This document shows, one piece after another, positions 41,902 to 50,009 of a stretch of DNA of 50,009 nt (positions within the stretch are counted from its first letter, which is position 1; each line of letters starts with the position of its first letter). Below the pieces are notes generated by a model. The model ran no database searches. It worked only from the letters and a program-made list of their open reading frames with translations, and was not told where the DNA came from. The stretch comes from Natronorubrum sulfidifaciens JCM 14089. GTDB taxonomy: Archaea > Halobacteriota > Halobacteria > Halobacteriales > Natrialbaceae. The position numbers and the translations under genes are program-made. The stretch spans positions 376,647 through 426,655 of the forward strand of contig NZ_AOHX01000026.1 of assembly GCF_000337735.1 (NCBI RefSeq), read 5' to 3'.

Positions 41902-43164
41902 ATGAGCTACGACAAGATCGAAGTCCCTGAAGACGGGGAGAAGATCACGCTGAAAGACGGTTCCGAAACCGAACTCGAGGTCCCTGACAACCCGATCATC
42001 CCGATTCTCTACGGTGACGGTGTCGGAAGCGACGTCGGTCCCGCCGCACAGAGTGTGCTCGAGGCCGCCGCCGAGGCGACCGGTCGTGAGATCAACTGGA
42101 TGCGCGTCTACGCCGGCGAGTCCGCCCGCGAAAAGTACGGCGAGAACCTGCCTGACGAGACCGTCGAAGCGATCAAAGAACACCGCGTCGCAATCAAAGG
42201 TCCGCTGACGACGCCCGTCGGCGCTGGCTTCCGTTCGCTGAACGTCGGCCTGCGCAAACTGCTCGATCTCTATGCGAACGTTCGACCAACCTATCACTTA
42301 GACGGTGTCCCATCGCCGGTCAAAAACCCTGGTGAGATGGACATGGTCACCTTCCGTGAGAACACCGAAGACGTCTACGCCGGCATCGAGTGGGAAGCCG
42401 GCTCCGACGAAGTCCAGCAGGTCAAGGAGTTCGTCGAAGACGAGATGGGCGCAACGGGCGTCATCCACGACGGTCCCGTCGGTATCGGCGTCAAACCGAT
42501 CACCGAGTTCGGAACGAAGCGACTCGTCCGCGAGGCAATCGACTACGCCCTCGAGAACGACCGTGACTCCGTGACCCTCGTCCACAAGGGGAACATCATG
42601 AAGTTCACCGAGGGTCAGTTCCGCGACTGGGGCTACGAGGTCGCCAACGAGGAGTACGGTGACGAGGTCATCACCGAGGACACGCTTTGGGAGGAACGAG
42701 ACGGCGAAGCGCCAGACGACGCCGTCGTCGTCAACGACCGCATCGCGGACAACATGCTCCAGCAGATCCTCACCCGAACCGACGAGTACGACGTCGTCGC
42801 GACGATGAACCTGAACGGGGACTACATGTCCGACGCCTGTGGTGCCCAGATCGGTGGCCTCGGCATCGCCCCCGGTGGCAACTTCGGTGAGGGCCTGATG
42901 CTCGCCGAACCCGTCCACGGTTCCGCGCCAAAGTACGAGGGTCAGGACAAGGTCAACCCGACCGCCATGATCCTCTCGGGTCGCATGATGCTCGAGTACA
43001 TGGGCTGGAACGACGCTGCAGACCTCGTTCGTGATGCTGTCGAGGAGACCATCTCCTCCGGAAAGGTCACCTACGACCTCGAACGCCAGCTCGAGGACGC
43101 CGAGAAACTCGCCACCAGCGAGTTCGCCGAGGAAGTCGTCGACAACATCGAAAAGCTCGCATAA
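41902..43164 (+). CDS. icd: Isocitrate dehydrogenase, NADP-dependent
   Basis: This TCA-cycle enzyme oxidises isocitrate to 2-oxoglutarate. The 420-aa protein has the substrate loop GFRSLNVGLRK (109-119; Ser112, Asn114, Arg118), Arg128, Arg152 and Tyr159 (FRENTEDVYAG). Lys344-Tyr345 in HGSAPKYEG is the pair that marks NADP specificity and sits at the same numbers as in E. coli. The ATG at 41902 follows a TATA box and operator-like repeat. The 3' end is unusual: its last codons are part of a hairpin, and a second copy follows downstream. Confidence 0.97.
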   Translation: MSYDKIEVPEDGEKITLKDGSETELEVPDNPIIPILYGDGVGSDVGPAAQSVLEAAAEATGREINWMRVYAGESAREKYGENLPDETVEAIKEHRVAIKGPLTTPVGAGFRSLNVGLRKLLDLYANVRPTYHLDGVPSPVKNPGEMDMVTFRENTEDVYAGIEWEAGSDEVQQVKEFVEDEMGATGVIHDGPVGIGVKPITEFGTKRLVREAIDYALENDRDSVTLVHKGNIMKFTEGQFRDWGYEVANEEYGDEVITEDTLWEERDGEAPDDAVVVNDRIADNMLQQILTRTDEYDVVATMNLNGDYMSDACGAQIGGLGIAPGGNFGEGLMLAEPVHGSAPKYEGQDKVNPTAMILSGRMMLEYMGWNDAADLVRDAVEETISSGKVTYDLERQLEDAEKLATSEFAEEVVDNIEKLA

Positions 43165-43176
43165 ACGAGCTTTTCG
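43149..43176 (+). terminator. Hairpin spanning the icd stop codon
   Basis: CGAAAAGCTCG (43149-43159) and CGAGCTTTTCG (43166-43176) form a perfect 11-bp stem with a 6-nt loop containing the TAA stop. It is a likely terminator or stability structure embedded in the end of the gene. Confidence 0.6.
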
Positions 43177-43180
43177 TCCT

Positions 43181-43228
43181 CTGGCGGCGCAGCCGCCAGA
43201 ACATCGAGAAACTGGCATAAGCCAGTTT
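43181..43228 (+). repeat. Second hairpin and duplicated icd 3' end
   Basis: CTGGCGGC/GCCGCCAG is a perfect 8-bp hairpin (43181-43199). Bases 43200-43220 then repeat the last codons of icd (Asn-Ile-Glu-Lys-Leu-Ala-stop) with different synonymous codons, and AAACTGGC/GCCAGTTT (43209-43228) rebuilds the stop-codon hairpin. Confidence 0.7.
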
Positions 43229-43364
43229 TCGAGCGGTCGTTTCTCTTTCCTGCATTTTTCTGGACCAGCGAACTGGGACAGCGCTTGCTCCCCCATCGCA
43301 AACGAACCTACAGGCCTCGAGTCCAACCAGTAGCTTTTCGACGCGCTGTCCATGCGTCTCACGT

Positions 43365-43907
43365 ATGGAGTCACCCGATCCGGAAACGCTGTGCGAGCGC
43401 GAGGATATCGAGTGTGAAACCGAGACGCGGTCCGTCACGCGCGGTGAACTCGAGGCGGCACGCGATCTCGAGACCCACGTGACAGTTGGCGTCGTCAACG
43501 ACGGCGGCGACGTGTTGGTGAGCAACGACGGGAGCCGCGGCTGGACCCTGCCGGCTGCGCCCGTCGGCCACGACGACCACTGGACAGCGACTGCCAGTCG
43601 GGTCGCCGAGGCGGTCACCGGCGTCGACGTCACGCTCGACACGCCAGTTCGCATCCGTCGCATCGAGTTTCGCACCGACAGCGGCCAGACGCACACGACG
43701 TACAACATCGTCGTTCGGACGGCACCGGTCTCCGGACAGCCAGTCGGCGACGAGCCGATCAGTATCGCAGCGAACGAGGGGGCCGTCGGCGGGGCCGACG
43801 AACCGACCACTCCACGGCCGACACCCGAGGACCGGCTCTGGATCGATCGTGTCCCCGACAGTCAGGCGGACGGGATCGAAGCCGACGTTCGGGCGGTGCT
43901 CGAGTGA
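43365..43907 (+). CDS. Degenerate Nudix-like protein
   Basis: A 180-aa protein with a Nudix-type fold pattern: 'HVTVGVVNDGGDVLVSNDG', 'GWTLPAAPVG' and a helix at about 72-86. The catalytic Nudix box GX5EX7REUXEEXGU is eroded: the position of the RExxEE core reads SRVAEAV, so metal-dependent hydrolysis is doubtful. It may be a ligand-binding regulator domain. The ATG at 43365 is used. A GNAT gene follows 84 bp later on the same strand. Confidence 0.75.
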   Translation: MESPDPETLCEREDIECETETRSVTRGELEAARDLETHVTVGVVNDGGDVLVSNDGSRGWTLPAAPVGHDDHWTATASRVAEAVTGVDVTLDTPVRIRRIEFRTDSGQTHTTYNIVVRTAPVSGQPVGDEPISIAANEGAVGGADEPTTPRPTPEDRLWIDRVPDSQADGIEADVRAVLE

Positions 43908-43991
43908 GGCGACGATCCACGCTCCAGCGTGTGGGAGTCGACCGATACCGGGTCGTAACGCTCTCGGTGTGCTCGCACGTAGCCACCCGCA

Positions 43992-44423
43992 ATGGCTGAG
44001 GTACACGTTGTCGGCTCCGAGACGGAACGGGCGGACGCCTTTGCGGTCCGACAGACCGTGTTCGTCGAGGAACAGGGCGTCGACGAGACCCTCGAGTACG
44101 ACGAGCACGAGGACGAAGCGACCCATTTCGTCGCCTACGACGGCGACGAACCGATCGGGGCCGCCCGACTGCGGGAACCCAAACCGGGGCTCGGAAAGGT
44201 CGAACGCGTGGCGGTACTCGAGTCATGCCGCGAGTCGGGAGTTGGCCGCGAGTTGATGGTCGCCGTCGAAGCCCGCGCGCTCGAGCAGGGCTTGACATCG
44301 CTCAAACTCCACTCACAGACTCGCGCCGCCGAGTTCTACCGCGGGTTGGGGTACGAACAGTACGGCGAGGCGTTCATGGAAGCCGACATTCCCCACGTGA
44401 AGATGCGAAAATCGCTCGAGTGA
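43992..44423 (+). CDS. GNAT family N-acetyltransferase, ElaA-like
   Basis: A 143-aa protein: 'AFAVRQTVFVEEQGVDETLEYDEHEDEATHFVA' at the N-terminus and acetyl-CoA motif 'VERVAVLESCRESGVGRELM' are typical of the ElaA/YjcF branch. The substrate is unknown. It lies downstream of the Nudix-like gene and is convergent with the SDR gene (26 bp). Confidence 0.92.
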   Translation: MAEVHVVGSETERADAFAVRQTVFVEEQGVDETLEYDEHEDEATHFVAYDGDEPIGAARLREPKPGLGKVERVAVLESCRESGVGRELMVAVEARALEQGLTSLKLHSQTRAAEFYRGLGYEQYGEAFMEADIPHVKMRKSLE

Positions 44424-44449
44424 CGTGGCAGCCGACTCGACTCGCGCAC

Positions 44450-45181
44450 TCAGCCGAGGCGTTGTTCCCACTCCTGGGCCGTCATCGACTCGCCGGTGAC
44501 GCCGTCGGGCCCCTGTGCGGCCAGTAAAACCGCTGCGTCGTTCATCACGTCGGGCTGGAGGATCTCTTCACGTTCGGCTGCCGGGAGATGGGCCCAGATG
44601 TCGGTGTTGACTCGCCCGCCCGGATCGAGTCCGTTGACGGTGACGCCATAGGGCTCGCTCTCGAGGGCGGTCGCCCGGGTGAGTCCCTCGAGTCCCCACT
44701 TCGAGCTCACGTACGCGGCTGCGCCGGGGATCGCACGCCGACCGAGTCCGGAGGAGATGTTGATGATGGTCCCGTGGCCCTGTTCGTACAGCTGGGGGAC
44801 GGCCGCACGGGTGAACAGGAAGACGCCTTTGAGGTTGACCTCGAGGACCCTGTCCCACTCGTCTTCGGTGATATCTCCGAGTTCGTCGTGATCGTCCTTG
44901 TGAAGTAGGCTCACACCCGCGTTGTTGACGAGGGTGTCGAGTCGGCCGAACCGCTCGAGCGTTCGGTCGATCACCCGTTCGACGTCGTCGCTGTCGCGGA
45001 CGTCCGCCGGCACGACGAGTGAGTCGCCCGGCAACTCGGCAGCGACGGTTTCGAGCCGTTCGGAATCGCGTGCAGTGAGCACGACCCGTGCACCGTCCTC
45101 GACGAAGCGTTCGGCCATTGCCCGTCCCAGTCCGCGGCTTGCGCCCGTGACGACGATCACGTCATCCTCGAGTGCTGTCAT
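44450..45181 (-). CDS. Short-chain dehydrogenase/reductase (SDR)
   Basis: A 243-aa classical SDR: cofactor motif TGASRGLG (12-19), NNAG (86-89), catalytic Ser143, Tyr157 and Lys161 (YVSSK). The TARDS segment after strand 2 suggests NADP(H) preference. The substrate is unknown. Only 71 bp separate it from the Nramp-like gene upstream on the same strand, so cotranscription is possible. The conserved start MTALEDDVIVVTG is at 45181. Confidence 0.94.
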   Translation of the reverse strand: MTALEDDVIVVTGASRGLGRAMAERFVEDGARVVLTARDSERLETVAAELPGDSLVVPADVRDSDDVERVIDRTLERFGRLDTLVNNAGVSLLHKDDHDELGDITEDEWDRVLEVNLKGVFLFTRAAVPQLYEQGHGTIINISSGLGRRAIPGAAAYVSSKWGLEGLTRATALESEPYGVTVNGLDPGGRVNTDIWAHLPAAEREEILQPDVMNDAAVLLAAQGPDGVTGESMTAQEWEQRLG

Positions 45182-45252
45182 TGAGTGGTGGTTGGTGCCA
45201 TGGCTCTTGAACCTTCGTTCGACGGAACGACCGGTGCGGGGCCAGACGGCTG

Positions 45253-46620
45253 TCAGTCGGCACCGAGTCGGTCCCGTCCGTACTTGCCGACGAGGCCGAC
45301 GATTGCGAGCGCCATCGCGCCCGCGAAGGCGACGACGAACGCCGACATCGGCTCCGTGACCGTCTCGAGTTCCTCGAGGACGAACTCGCCCGCGAGGACG
45401 GTCGCGATGAGAAACAGCACGATGCCGCCGAGATTCGCGAGGTGGGAGTTCGTCTCGGGGACGACGTCGGGATCGTTCAGCAAGTAGAGGATCACCGCGA
45501 GCGCGAAGGGGGTGCCGACGAGGCCAAAGGCGAGCACGAGCACGAGCAGTTGAAAGAACGCGCCCTCGAGAAACGCGCCGCCGGCCGAGGCGAGGGCGAC
45601 GACGACGAGGGCGGCCCGGTACCGCGAATCGTCGACAGACTGCTCCCAGCCGAGTTTGTCGGCGACGAGATACGGCGGCACGATCGTGTTCCCGCCGAGC
45701 GTCGAGACGGCGGCGCCCCAGAGACCGGCGAGGAACAGCCAAGTCGCGTACTCGCCGGCGACGGGGCCGAGCGCTTCGGCGGCCTGAATCTCGTTGATCG
45801 TCGCGGGGTCGACACCAGCGGCGGGGAGGACACTCGCCGCAACGAGGAAGATCGCGAGACTGTAGATCCCGAAGGCGACGAGCATCGAACTCACGACGTC
45901 GATGGTGGCGAGATCTCGATCACCGTCTGTCCAGCCACGCGCGCGCATCGTGTAGCTTTGCATCGTCAGGAGCGTGATATGGACTGCGCCACCGAGGACG
46001 CCTGCGGCGACGACGGCACCGCCGACACCGGCTGGCATTTCGGGGGCCAGCCCGGAGACGGCCGCAGCCGGATCGATCGGGACGACGAACGCCGACGCGA
46101 CGAACGTGAGGACGACCAGCGAGACGAGCACTTTCGCACCGAGTTCGGCGAACCGATAGCCACCACCCGCCAGCCCAAGCGCGAGGATCACCGCCCAGGT
46201 GAGTCCCCACAGTCGGGGGTCAGCCAGTGCAGCGATGCCGATGCCCGCGCTTCCAACGATCGTCGCGCTCACATCGGCAAGCGTTTTCATAATCACAAGC
46301 TGGGCAAGCCCCGCAGCCAACACGACGTCGACGACGAGCACCCAGGCCCAAAACGAGCCGAGATGGTCTTCGACGACGGCGACGATTCCCGCCTCGGTGA
46401 GCAGTCCCAGCCGCATCGCGAGATACTGGCCGACGGTGCCGAGGATCGCCGAAAGGATGACGACCCACAGCAGTGCGTAGCCAAAACTCGCTCCGGCGAC
46501 GAGCAGGCTGACCATCGTCGCCGGTCCCGCCGCAATCGCGCCGGCCAGCCACGTCGGCCCTAATCGGCTGAACACCCTTCCGAACGCAGTTCGCTCCTGT
46601 GATCGTGTCTCCGTTGCCAT
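45253..46620 (-). CDS. Nramp-family transporter lacking canonical metal ligands
   Basis: A 455-aa protein with eleven or twelve helices in the Nramp order. The first-helix motif, normally DPGN, reads GPAT (32-35), and the sixth-helix MPH reads AVH (212-214), so the Asp, Asn and Met that bind Mn/Fe are missing. It may carry a different substrate, as in Nramp-related Mg2+ or Al3+ carriers. A pair of direct repeats, ATGGTATAAC/ATGGTATTAC, lies at its promoter (46641-46663). The ATG at 46620 follows by about 21 bp. Confidence 0.87.
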   Translation of the reverse strand: MATETRSQERTAFGRVFSRLGPTWLAGAIAAGPATMVSLLVAGASFGYALLWVVILSAILGTVGQYLAMRLGLLTEAGIVAVVEDHLGSFWAWVLVVDVVLAAGLAQLVIMKTLADVSATIVGSAGIGIAALADPRLWGLTWAVILALGLAGGGYRFAELGAKVLVSLVVLTFVASAFVVPIDPAAAVSGLAPEMPAGVGGAVVAAGVLGGAVHITLLTMQSYTMRARGWTDGDRDLATIDVVSSMLVAFGIYSLAIFLVAASVLPAAGVDPATINEIQAAEALGPVAGEYATWLFLAGLWGAAVSTLGGNTIVPPYLVADKLGWEQSVDDSRYRAALVVVALASAGGAFLEGAFFQLLVLVLAFGLVGTPFALAVILYLLNDPDVVPETNSHLANLGGIVLFLIATVLAGEFVLEELETVTEPMSAFVVAFAGAMALAIVGLVGKYGRDRLGAD

Positions 46621-46640
46621 CGTGCTCCCTTGACGATGAG

Positions 46641-46663
46641 ATGGTATAACAGCATGGTATTAC
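46641..46663. promoter_or_regulatory. Direct repeats at the Nramp-like promoter
   Basis: ATGGTATAAC (46641-46650) and ATGGTATTAC (46654-46663) share nine of ten bases at 13-bp spacing. On the minus strand the first contains GTTATACC, a TATA-like box about 27 bp before the ATG. A regulator binding both repeats would cover the promoter. Confidence 0.5.
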
Positions 46664-46701
46664 TCGCTACTAGCCTCTCGAGCGGAGCTGCCTCGAGTGC
46701 G

Positions 46702-47046
46702 TTAGTCGTTGTCCTGCCAACTCGGCTGTTCCCGTGGCGGACTGAAGATGTCGACGCCGCGGACCGTCTCCTCGCCGCGGTTCTCGGCCGCGTGGGGTTG
46801 GTCGCCCGGGATCGCGTACGAATCTCCCGACCCGCAGACGACCTCCTCACCGTCCGAGCGGAAGACGAGTTCACCCTCGTAGATGAACCCTGTCTGCTCG
46901 TGGGGGTGGCTGTGTTCGTCGACGACCGCGCCGGGTTCGATCTCGAAGTGTTGGACGTTCATGTCCTCAGCGCCGGCCAGCAGCGCCAAGTGGACGCCGT
47001 CGGCGGCTTCGGACGGTTCACAGTCGGACAGTGACACGCGTTCCAT
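46702..47046 (-). CDS. Cupin domain protein with metal-binding motif
   Basis: A 114-aa single-domain cupin: 'GAVVDEHSHPHEQTGFIYEGELVF' gives the HxH(x)4E-type motif 1 and 'GDSYAIPGDQPHAAEN' motif 2 with its His, so a metal site is intact, unlike the cupin at 10195. The substrate is unknown. The ATG at 47046 starts the conserved part; it is divergent from the zinc-ribbon/wHTH gene across 114 bp. Confidence 0.9.
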   Translation of the reverse strand: MERVSLSDCEPSEAADGVHLALLAGAEDMNVQHFEIEPGAVVDEHSHPHEQTGFIYEGELVFRSDGEEVVCGSGDSYAIPGDQPHAAENRGEETVRGVDIFSPPREQPSWQDND

Positions 47047-47160
47047 ACGACTCGAGAGGACGCGCTGGCGCATAATACCGGGTGTCGGCGGGACGGGCAA
47101 CCGTTTCAGTTTCACCACGCGTGGCGAAGGTTGAACTAGCAGCCGCGATCATCTCGAGGT

Positions 47161-47685
47161 ATGTACGCTGTCGTCGGCTGTAGCGAGTGTTCGAACCTCT
47201 GGATCATCGAGGGTCGCTCGGAGACGACCCAGTGTCCCCGCTGTGGCTCCCGGCGGGCCTTCGAGAAACGCAAGAAGTTCGTCGAGACCGAGGACGCAGG
47301 CCACGCCCGCGACGTGCGCGCATCGATGCTTGCGAGCCGGCAGGGCGAGGGCGAGGCGTTTGCCAAACTGGACTCCTACGACGCTCTCGAGGACGAGGTG
47401 GCCGACGGTGTCATCGACGACGCGGAGTATCTCGAGGCATCCGGACTCGACGTCGACGCGGTCACAGCGGCCGGTGATCGTGATCCGCGCGGACCGACAC
47501 GCAGCGGGAGCAAAAAGGAGATCGTCGAAGCGGCGCTCGAGGACCTCGAGCGACCGACAGCAGACGAGGTGGTCGACTACGCCAGCGAGCGCGGCGTCTC
47601 GGCGGGGGACGTCGAAACCGTACTCGAAAAACTCACGAGACGTGGTGTGGTCAGCGAGAGTCGTGGCCGTTACCGACTGCTCTAA
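47161..47685 (+). CDS. Zinc-ribbon plus winged-helix protein (DUF5817-like)
   Basis: A 174-aa protein. Residues 1-35 form a zinc ribbon (C7/C10 and C25/C28: GCSECSNLW...QCPRCGSRR). Residues about 115-172 form a wHTH (KKEIVEAALEDLERPTADEVVDYASERGVSAGDVETVLEKLTRRGVV). The middle is acidic and helical. I associate this layout with a haloarchaeal family, DUF5817 (recalled). It probably binds DNA or RNA. The start is clear. Confidence 0.88.
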   Translation: MYAVVGCSECSNLWIIEGRSETTQCPRCGSRRAFEKRKKFVETEDAGHARDVRASMLASRQGEGEAFAKLDSYDALEDEVADGVIDDAEYLEASGLDVDAVTAAGDRDPRGPTRSGSKKEIVEAALEDLERPTADEVVDYASERGVSAGDVETVLEKLTRRGVVSESRGRYRLL

Positions 47686-47743
47686 GGAGTCGAAGCGGTG
47701 TCGAACGGCAGGATTTTCCACCACGGGCCGCAATGAGTGGCAA

Positions 47744-48100
47744 ATGGACGAGACGGTGGACGCACAGGGGACGGCGATCGGTGTCGGCACGCTCCTTGCG
47801 CTTGGCTTGTTCGCGTACGGTCGGTACATCAACGAGACGGTGCTGGGACTCGATGCCGCGTCGCTGGCGATCGGTGCGTTCGGCGCGACCTTCGCTGCGG
47901 TTTCGCTGCTCCACGGCGCGTACGGTCGCCGGGACTTCGCCATCGCTCACGGGGTCGCCGCCCTCGGCCTGTTCCTCGTCGCGCCGGCCTCGAGCGGGGA
48001 GCAAACTCTCGGGGGCTATCTGTTGCTCGTCGCTGGCGGGGCCTACATCGCCGTCGTCACGATTCGGACTCGAAACGCTGACCGCGAGGTCGCCGGATAG
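47744..48100 (+). CDS. Conserved small membrane protein
   Basis: A 118-aa protein beginning MDETVDAQGTAIGVGTLLALG, with four hydrophobic segments at about 10-28, 36-57, 66-82 and 88-108 and a short basic tail. No family is recognised. It lies 58 bp downstream of the zinc-ribbon/wHTH gene on the same strand. Confidence 0.75.
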   Translation: MDETVDAQGTAIGVGTLLALGLFAYGRYINETVLGLDAASLAIGAFGATFAAVSLLHGAYGRRDFAIAHGVAALGLFLVAPASSGEQTLGGYLLLVAGGAYIAVVTIRTRNADREVAG

Positions 48101-48109
48101 GGGTTCCAA

Positions 48110-49336
48110 CTACCGGCCGAGGTCTTCGTGGGCGCTTGCCAGATGCCGGGAGGCCAGCGCCGCGAGCAAGGAGAGTTCGCCTGCAAGCGCGCCGACGGCG
48201 ATGATCTCGGCCAGCGCGTCGGCGTTCGACCCGGCTGGCTCGCCGCCGCCACGGAGGCCGAGGACCTCGAGCGCTTCGGCCTGGGTCGGCAGCTTCGTTC
48301 CGCCACCGACGGTGCCGACCTCGAGGGAGGCAAGCGAGACGCTGGCATACAGGTCGGTGGTGCCGTCCTCGCGCTCGCGGGCGTCCATGGTCGTGATCGT
48401 GTTCGCGGCTTCGACGACCTGCGCTTCGTCTTGGCCGGTCGCGAGGAAGGCGGCCGCAACGACGTTGGCCGCGTGGGCGTTGAAGCCGAGACTACCGGCT
48501 TTGGCGCTGCCGGTGAGGTTTTTGCGTGTGTTCGCCTCGGCGATGGCGTCGGCGGTCGTGTGCAGTCGCTGCTCGACGAGTTCGCCGGGGATCAGGACAT
48601 CGGCCGTGACGGAGCGTCCGCGGCCCTCGACGGCGTTGATGGCGGCGGGTTTTTTGTCCGAACAGAGATTTCCCGAGAGCGCGACGAGCGACGCGGGCGT
48701 CTCCGACTCGACGATCTCACAGGCTTCGCCGGTCGCGATGGTAGCCATGTTCATCCCCATCGCGTCTTTCGTGTCGTAGGCGAATCGAAGGTAGACGGAG
48801 TCGCCGACGACGTACGGTTCGATATCGATCAGTTCGCCGTGGCTCGTCGTCGACTCGGCAGCCTCGAGCAGCGTCTCGAAATTGTCGGTGACCCACTCGA
48901 CCGTCTCGGCGGCTTCTGCGACGCCGGCGACCCGAAACACCGGGGCGCGGGTCATCCCGTTTTTCGTCACTCGAGCGTCGGCGCCGCCGGCGGTGTCAAT
49001 CACGCTGAGGCCACGGTTGACCGACGCGAGCAACGCACCCTCGGTCGTCGCCAGCGGGAGATAGTGCTCGCCGTCCGCTGCGCCGCCATCGACGGCGACC
49101 GGGCCGACGACGCCCATCGGGATCTGGGCTGCACCGATCATATTCTCGATGTTCGGCTCCGCGGCCTCGGCGGGGAACGTGTAGTCGCCGATCGTCTCGA
49201 GGTCGGTGTCGGTCTCGCGTTCGATCAACAGCCGACGGGCCGCAGCAGCCGTGTCGGCATCCGTGTGGTCCTCGAGTTCGTGAAGCCGAATCTCGCCCTC
49301 GCGCACCCGTTCGACGAGGTCCTCGGGGTCTGTCAT
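48110..49336 (-). CDS. hmgA: Hydroxymethylglutaryl-CoA reductase
   Basis: HmgA makes mevalonate for archaeal isoprenoid lipids and is the target of statins. The 408-aa class I enzyme has ENMIG (64-68), DAMGMN (191-196), SDKKP (226-230) and GTVGGGT (341-347), with the catalytic His398 in SRHLAS. The ATG at 49336 gives the family N-terminus (MTDPEDLVERV). A TATA-like CCTTACG lies about 30 bp upstream. Confidence 0.98.
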   Translation of the reverse strand: MTDPEDLVERVREGEIRLHELEDHTDADTAAAARRLLIERETDTDLETIGDYTFPAEAAEPNIENMIGAAQIPMGVVGPVAVDGGAADGEHYLPLATTEGALLASVNRGLSVIDTAGGADARVTKNGMTRAPVFRVAGVAEAAETVEWVTDNFETLLEAAESTTSHGELIDIEPYVVGDSVYLRFAYDTKDAMGMNMATIATGEACEIVESETPASLVALSGNLCSDKKPAAINAVEGRGRSVTADVLIPGELVEQRLHTTADAIAEANTRKNLTGSAKAGSLGFNAHAANVVAAAFLATGQDEAQVVEAANTITTMDAREREDGTTDLYASVSLASLEVGTVGGGTKLPTQAEALEVLGLRGGGEPAGSNADALAEIIAVGALAGELSLLAALASRHLASAHEDLGR

Positions 49337-49456
49337 GGGTTGGCCAAGACAGCGGCCGGTCGTAAGGATTGCTGATTCCACTCGTCTCATCTCGCTTCTC
49401 GAGTGCTGACGCTGTCGGCTCGCTCGAAACCGCGAACTGTCGAGGGCTGGACGGAC

Positions 49457-49843
49457 TTAGGAGGCGTTCGTCGGGGACTCCTCGCTCGAGGCGCGGTACT
49501 CGATGAGGAGTTCGTAACAGACGAGTCCGAAGACGGCACACGCGCCGATGGTGGTGATCAGCAGGGAGCGGCCACCGTCTGCGGTGCCAGCGAACGCGAG
49601 CGCTAAGACGGCCGTGGCGACGGCGGCGAACTGCACGCGAGTGCGAGGTGGGACGTCGTCGTCGGTCGCGGCGAGATACAGCTGTGGTGCGGCGATGGCG
49701 ACCCCGGCAAACAGGAGAAACGACAGGATCGGATACTCTCGAAGGACGATTCCGTACTGGAGTTCGACGATGATCGACCCGGCGAGGGCGAGCACGAACA
49801 ACAGGAGCGAGCCGAAGACGATGCGGCTGTTGCGATCGATCAT
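49457..49843 (-). CDS. Conserved haloarchaeal membrane protein
   Basis: A 128-aa protein with four hydrophobic segments (about 8-28, 33-52, 65-86, 90-112) after a short basic start (MIDRNSRIVFG). No family is recognised. It lies 120 bp upstream of hmgA on the same strand, so cotranscription is possible. Bases 49844-50009 contain only a presumed promoter. Confidence 0.78.
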   Translation of the reverse strand: MIDRNSRIVFGSLLLFVLALAGSIIVELQYGIVLREYPILSFLLFAGVAIAAPQLYLAATDDDVPPRTRVQFAAVATAVLALAFAGTADGGRSLLITTIGACAVFGLVCYELLIEYRASSEESPTNAS

Positions 49844-50009
49844 ACGGAGGCGTCCACACGAGACGTGGTCAAGCTTGTGCACAGATGCAGTTTCAGAGGG
49901 CGCGGCCACTTGTCGGCCGCCGTCCCCTTGCCATTGGCTCGGACTGTCTGTCACTCGAGACAGTACCTGTAACTGTTAACTGCCCAACCAGAGTAGCGAA
50001 TGCTAACAC

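Noticed and set aside
43992-44423. Is the ElaA-like GNAT an antibiotic-modifying enzyme?
   Set aside because: No evidence of substrate; this branch is housekeeping-like.

Overview
The window is chromosomal DNA of a halophilic archaeon. It is GC-rich, its proteins are strongly acidic (Asp/Glu-rich, Lys-poor), CTCGAG is very frequent, and many genes start within about 25-35 bp of a TATA-like box (leaderless mRNAs). Family content (Orc1/Cdc6, SAMP1, HalOD1, HVO_2922-type, GatD, archaeal Trm1, class I HMG-CoA reductase) is haloarchaeal. A Natrialbales-type genome (Natrinema/Haloterrigena-like) is my guess from style only. I saw no tRNA, rRNA, CRISPR array or intact insertion sequence.

Layout. 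1-2102 is an orc1/cdc6-linked replication origin: two oppositely oriented blocks of about 20-bp tandem repeats, then eight same-strand ORB-like repeats ending in a G-run, then cdc6. 2217-6043 holds an unknown TIM-barrel-like protein, a SWIM zinc protein, trm1 and a YihY-type membrane protein. 6269-11993 holds a PRC-barrel membrane protein, an EamA exporter and an HTH regulator diverging across a 244-bp region with palindromes, a membrane protein, a cupin/kinase divergent pair and a Tat-secreted protein. 12064-14117 is a dgcN-dgcA type operon for D-glutamate breakdown. 14202-19771 includes a Vms1-like peptidyl-tRNA hydrolase, a secreted coiled-coil protein with a two-wHTH regulator, and gatD. 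21069-25311 carries samp1, two TrkA-C membrane proteins and a K+ channel.

25384-30334 gathers nucleoside-sugar catabolism: DeoC, ribose-1,5-bisphosphate isomerase (Cys133 and Asp202 conserved), a PfkB kinase and a nucleoside phosphorylase. Together they fit the archaeal pentose bisphosphate route. 30348-33172 is a membrane glycosyltransferase plus polysaccharide deacetylase operon. 33294-41582 is housekeeping (methylthiotransferase, VKOR-like, HIT, map) with long intergenic regions. 41902-43164 is icd, whose 3' end is followed by a synonymous second copy of its last codons. 43365-49843 includes a degenerate Nudix protein, GNAT, SDR, an Nramp-like transporter without the usual metal ligands, a cupin, zinc-ribbon/wHTH and hmgA.

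Most notable beyond ordinary genes: the origin repeat architecture; three intergenic copies of a structured element (near 15.7, 38.5 and 40.9 kb); the icd 3'-end duplication; an 81-bp inverted-repeat element forming the end of deoC; and a perfect 23-bp operator-like palindrome at the EamA promoter.
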